Source of the DNA: Platynereis dumerilii
Taxonomy: Eukaryota > Annelida > Polychaeta > Phyllodocida > Nereididae
Direction: 5' to 3'
DNA: 64,000 nt
Assembly: GCA_026936325.1 (NCBI GenBank)
Contig: JAPTHN010000115.1
Location: 62,001 to 126,000, forward strand
Shown: in pieces, positions 61,001-64,000 of the stretch
Layout of the letters: each line of letters opens with the position of its first letter
Position numbering within the stretch: position 1 is the stretch's first letter
Translations under genes and position numbers: made by a program
The notes under the pieces: generated by a model
Told to the model about the DNA's origin: nothing
The model's input: the letters and a program-made list of their open reading frames with translations, nothing else
Database searches by the model: none

Positions 61001-62674
61001 GTAGTCAGGTTTTGAAAGGAGATTGGCAGTTGTTGCATTTCTCTTGGTAACTGATGCTTTGTTCTTTTTTCAGAATGAGTAAAATTGCTTCACAAGGTAA
61101 AATTTTAGCAAAAAAAAAACAAAACAATTTTCATACCCAGATTGTGAAGCAGCCTTTCTTATAATAGGGGTCTTCTAATATCTAATGGTCTAAACCACTG
61201 TTATCACACACTTCACTATACATGTAGATTTATTTATGTGACAAGGAGCACACAAACATGCATGATGGGTATGAAGGTATGTATGATAGAGCACTGTTAA
61301 CGGAGACTGTTCTTGAATCAGGAGATTCAGGCTGATTCATATACCATTGAATATGCCTGGCTTATCGCATTACACCAAGTTTTAACAACCACTCTTTCAC
61401 ATCAATAATGCTTTGTGACTATGCTGCTGGCACAAATGTTTTCTTGGAGGTCACAACTAGTTAAGCAAGACTGCAGCATGACCAATTGATAGTGTGCATA
61501 CCAATTATGCCATGTATCTTTGGTATCCATAATTCCTAAGAAATCTTTTAGGTTCATGGTTATACTTTAAGCAATCTTAGCTGGTTTAATGACTTTCTAA
61601 ATGCCACTTTTATGTAAGTTAAGAGTAAGAAGTAAAGACAGAACTGAAGCAAAAAGGTACATGTGCATACATGTAATCCATATTGATATTAATTTTCTCA
61701 TACATGCTTGCTCTTCTAGGTTGGAGTTTCTGTGTACAGAAATGTCTACTTGAATTAAATATAAAGAAAAGTATTTTGATATGGCTTTAAAACCCACATA
61801 AACAAAGTTCTATGGCTTTTGAATTGATAAATGAATTAGCCTGGGTACATATCTTGACCTTACTAACATGAAAGATGACCCCTCTTATGCAACTGCATGT
61901 AGTTTTGAAAAGCTAAATGGGACATTACTATAGTAAATCAAATCAAATCAAACCACTTTTATTTCTCCTTGGTGTTTATAACAAAGAACATTAGCTTGTA
62001 TAGCTATTATTACCGAGCACATAGTATAGGAATAAGTCTTTTCTGGTTGCCATCTTGCATATCAAATTAAAAAAAAATATTTGTATGGTTATCAAACCTG
62101 AATAAATGAATATCTTAACCCAAAAAAACATGAATATTACCTCTCACTTATCATTTATGGTTAGTTTGTGCCTAAGGTTCTCCCATTGATGGCCATCTTA
62201 GGCAGCATTTCAAAATGTTTATCCTCAAATGTGACATCAATGGCATAAAAATCTTATCCTAAAGAATTTCTAGATCTAAAAAACACAGAAAATTACTTCC
62301 CACCGCTTGCTCAATGTCAATATAATGCCAAAATAGGTGAAAATGCCCATCAGATGGCCATTTTGTCAGCCATCTTGGTTTAAAGGGTCAGATATTGCAT
62401 GTAGAGCTTTAAAAACCACATAAATGAATTTGTTGACCAAGAAAACACAGAAAAAACCCTATCACATGATGCCATATCTCAATTAGGGCCTGAGATATGG
62501 CAAATTTGTGTTTCGGCGGCCATATTGGCGGCCATCTTGAATATTTTGGAATGCCCAAGGGTGGCACAAACACACCCGCCAGGATGTGCTAAAGGAAGGT
62601 CCCAAGGTCACAAATCAAGTGAGAAAAAAACTATAACCGCCAACTTTGGGTCAGACCCTTCTGCTGCCAGACTA
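58042..62674. mobile_element. 4.6-kb non-autonomous DNA element inserted in the LINE, 3-bp target repeat
   Basis: Ends TAGTCCGGCAG and CTGCCAGACTA form a terminal inverted repeat that continues as CCCAAAGTTGGCGGTTATAG and its inverse. With gaps, the arms stay similar for about 500-600 bp (58042-58640 and 62140-62674), including blocks with GATGGCCGCC. GGA flanks both sides (58039-58041, 62675-62677). Removing the element and one GGA joins the LINE RT in frame (SFIP then HITSLK), which fixes the borders. No transposase frame is seen inside. The 3-bp duplication would suit a CACTA-like group, but the ends do not start with CACTA, so the class is open. Confidence 0.8.
59462..59530 (-). mobile_element. 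3' end fragment of the same LINE family (or a SINE using its tail)
   Basis: On the - strand: GGGGCGTAAAACACAAAC followed by a CTCACTCAC-type tail. It resembles the LINE 3' end at 56537-56600 (AGCCCATTAAGG, GGCGTAAAACACAAAC). It lies inside the DNA element that itself sits inside the LINE at 56537-64000. Confidence 0.6.
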
Positions 62675-64000
62675 GGAATGAAAGATAGTTTTGAGTCAAA
62701 CGTGACTCCTAGGAACTTCGTAGCATTTACTACTTTGATCGCGCAATTGTCAATTTTAAGTGATGGCTCTGGATGGAGAGTTCGAAGATGGCAAAAATGC
62801 ATACAGACTGTTTTTGCCTTAGAAAATTTAAAACCATTTTCTTGAGACCATTTATGGAGTCTGTTAAGACTTTGCTGCAATTGTCTCTCTATGGTAGACA
62901 TGTGTTTGGATTTAAGAGCAACAAGAAAGTCATCCACATAAAGCGAGCACATGACATTATCTTGAATGGCTTTCACAATACTGTTAATTTTAATGTTAAA
63001 ACAGGTAGGAGATAGGATGCTTCCCTGAGGAACTCCCATTTCTTGGGGGTACTCATTGGAAAAGGTGGATCCCACTCGAACTTTAAACCATCGATCTTCA
63101 AGAAAGGCTCCAATAAAGTTGGGGAGACTTCCCCTCATTCCCATTTCAAACAAATCTTTCATAATTCCATATTTCCAAGTGGTATCATACGCCTTCTCCA
63201 AATCGAAGAAAACAGCTACCACATGCTCTCTTGTAATGAACGCATCTCTAATGTATGACTCAAATCTCACTAAATGATCTATAGTGCTCCTTTGCTTTCG
63301 GAAGCCACATTGGACTTCCGAAAGGGAGTCACTTGACTCAAGATACCAAACTAGTCCGGCATTTACAATCCGCTCCATCGTCTTACAGAGACAACTAGTT
63401 AGGGCAATAGGTCTATAATCAGTTGGATCAGTATGGTCCTTGTTTGGTTTTGGGACGGGAATAATGGTGGCCATTATCCAGGAGTCAGGAAAGGTCCCGT
63501 AATCCCAGATCTCATTGAAGATGTAAAGAAGAACCTCTAAACAAGGAGGAGGGAGATGTTTTGATAATTGATAATGGACTTCGTCCGGTCCCACAGCTGA
63601 ATCGGAGGATTTTTGAAGAGCTCTAATAAGCTCTTCAATAGTTAGAGGACAATTATATTCTTCTTGGTTATTTGAAGGAATGTTCAGAGACAGGCGTTCT
63701 GCCTGAGCTTTGAACCTTTGAAAGTCAGGAGAATAATTTTCTGAGGAGGAATTGAAAGAGAACTTTTCACCAAGCTTATTTGCTATCTGCTCTGGTGTTG
63801 CATATTCTTCACCATTAATTATGAGGTGGCTCATTTGAGATGATGTTGATTTGCCTTGGATTTTTTTAATCATTTCCCATACTTTGGCTGAAGGCGTTCT
63901 TTCGTTTAACTTAGAGATGTAGTTATGCCATGTACTCCTCTTTTTTTGTCTAATCAAGCGTCTAGTTTTAGCTCTAATAATACGGAACCTTTCTAGATTT
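62675..64000 (-). CDS. LINE reverse transcriptase, central part
   Basis: The frame is open from the window edge (64000) to the DNA element, about 440 codons. Motifs in order: TDYRPIALTSCLCKTMERI (fingers), FFDLEKAYDTTW with the first catalytic Asp, GVPQGSILSPTCFN, SLYVDDFLVAL with the YVDD catalytic pair, KAKTVCMHF and KFLGVTFDSKL. The protein copies the element's RNA at a nicked target site. The 5' part (endonuclease and ORF1, if present) is outside the window. No stop or frameshift occurs in this part, so the copy is not very old. Confidence 0.9.

Larger units (their letters stand above)
56537..64000 (-). mobile_element. I-clade-like LINE with RT and RNase H, cut by a DNA transposon, 5' part off the window
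   Basis: Non-LTR retrotransposon on the - strand. RT occupies 64000-62675 and 58041 to about 57690, RNase H about 57690-56875, and the C-terminal Cys-His segment 56878-56633. The 3' UTR ends in GGCGTAAAACACAAAC and a (CA)n tail near 56537. RNase H downstream of RT places it in the I group. The 4633-bp insertion at 58042-62674 splits it. A short 3' end of the same family is at 59462-59530. Confidence 0.88.

Overview
The window looks like nuclear DNA from a metazoan, most likely a marine deuterostome invertebrate such as an echinoderm. The evidence is AT-rich DNA, many short GT-AG exons in kilobase introns, animal gene families, and dense DNA transposons and non-LTR retrotransposons. I cannot name the species. 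About five percent of the sequence is host coding DNA; much of the rest is repeat, and many copies are nested.

Layout. 1-10,140: the 3' two thirds of a pyridoxal-phosphate decarboxylase gene of the CSAD/GADL1 group, + strand, eight exons, with MITEs, a large foldback and a cluster of CRE-like sites in its introns. 10,140-12,600: intergenic, with a TTAA-flanked MITE and a hAT MITE. 12,596-14,456: a two-exon leucine-rich-repeat gene, + strand, with a second, diverged but open copy of its last exon about 1.4 kb downstream. 15,950-18,270: a 124-bp tandem duplication and a GGGGCCCC minisatellite. 18,277-27,933: a six-exon secreted trypsin-fold protein, - strand, that has lost the catalytic His and Ser. 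Its largest intron holds a 4.85-kb hAT-type transposon with an apparently complete five-exon, 838-residue transposase gene.

28,000-50,000: no host gene recognised. It holds TA-flanked MITEs, palindromic MITE families, a LINE 3' end, a tRNA-derived SINE and two copies of a larger inverted-repeat element that carry later insertions. 50,496-51,550: a small secreted-peptide gene, - strand, with a TATA box, a probable 5' UTR exon and two coding exons, giving 88 residues with six cysteines after the signal peptide. 51,550-56,530: repeats. 56,537-64,000: a LINE, - strand, with reverse transcriptase and RNase H, split by a 4.6-kb DNA element; the LINE frame resumes in phase if one 3-bp target repeat is removed.

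The host genes show no shared pathway or operon logic. The most interesting items are the pseudo-protease, the complete hAT gene inside it, the six-cysteine peptide, the duplicated terminal exon of the LRR gene and the CRE cluster. Exon joins were read by eye from splice signals, phase and protein family, with no transcript evidence.
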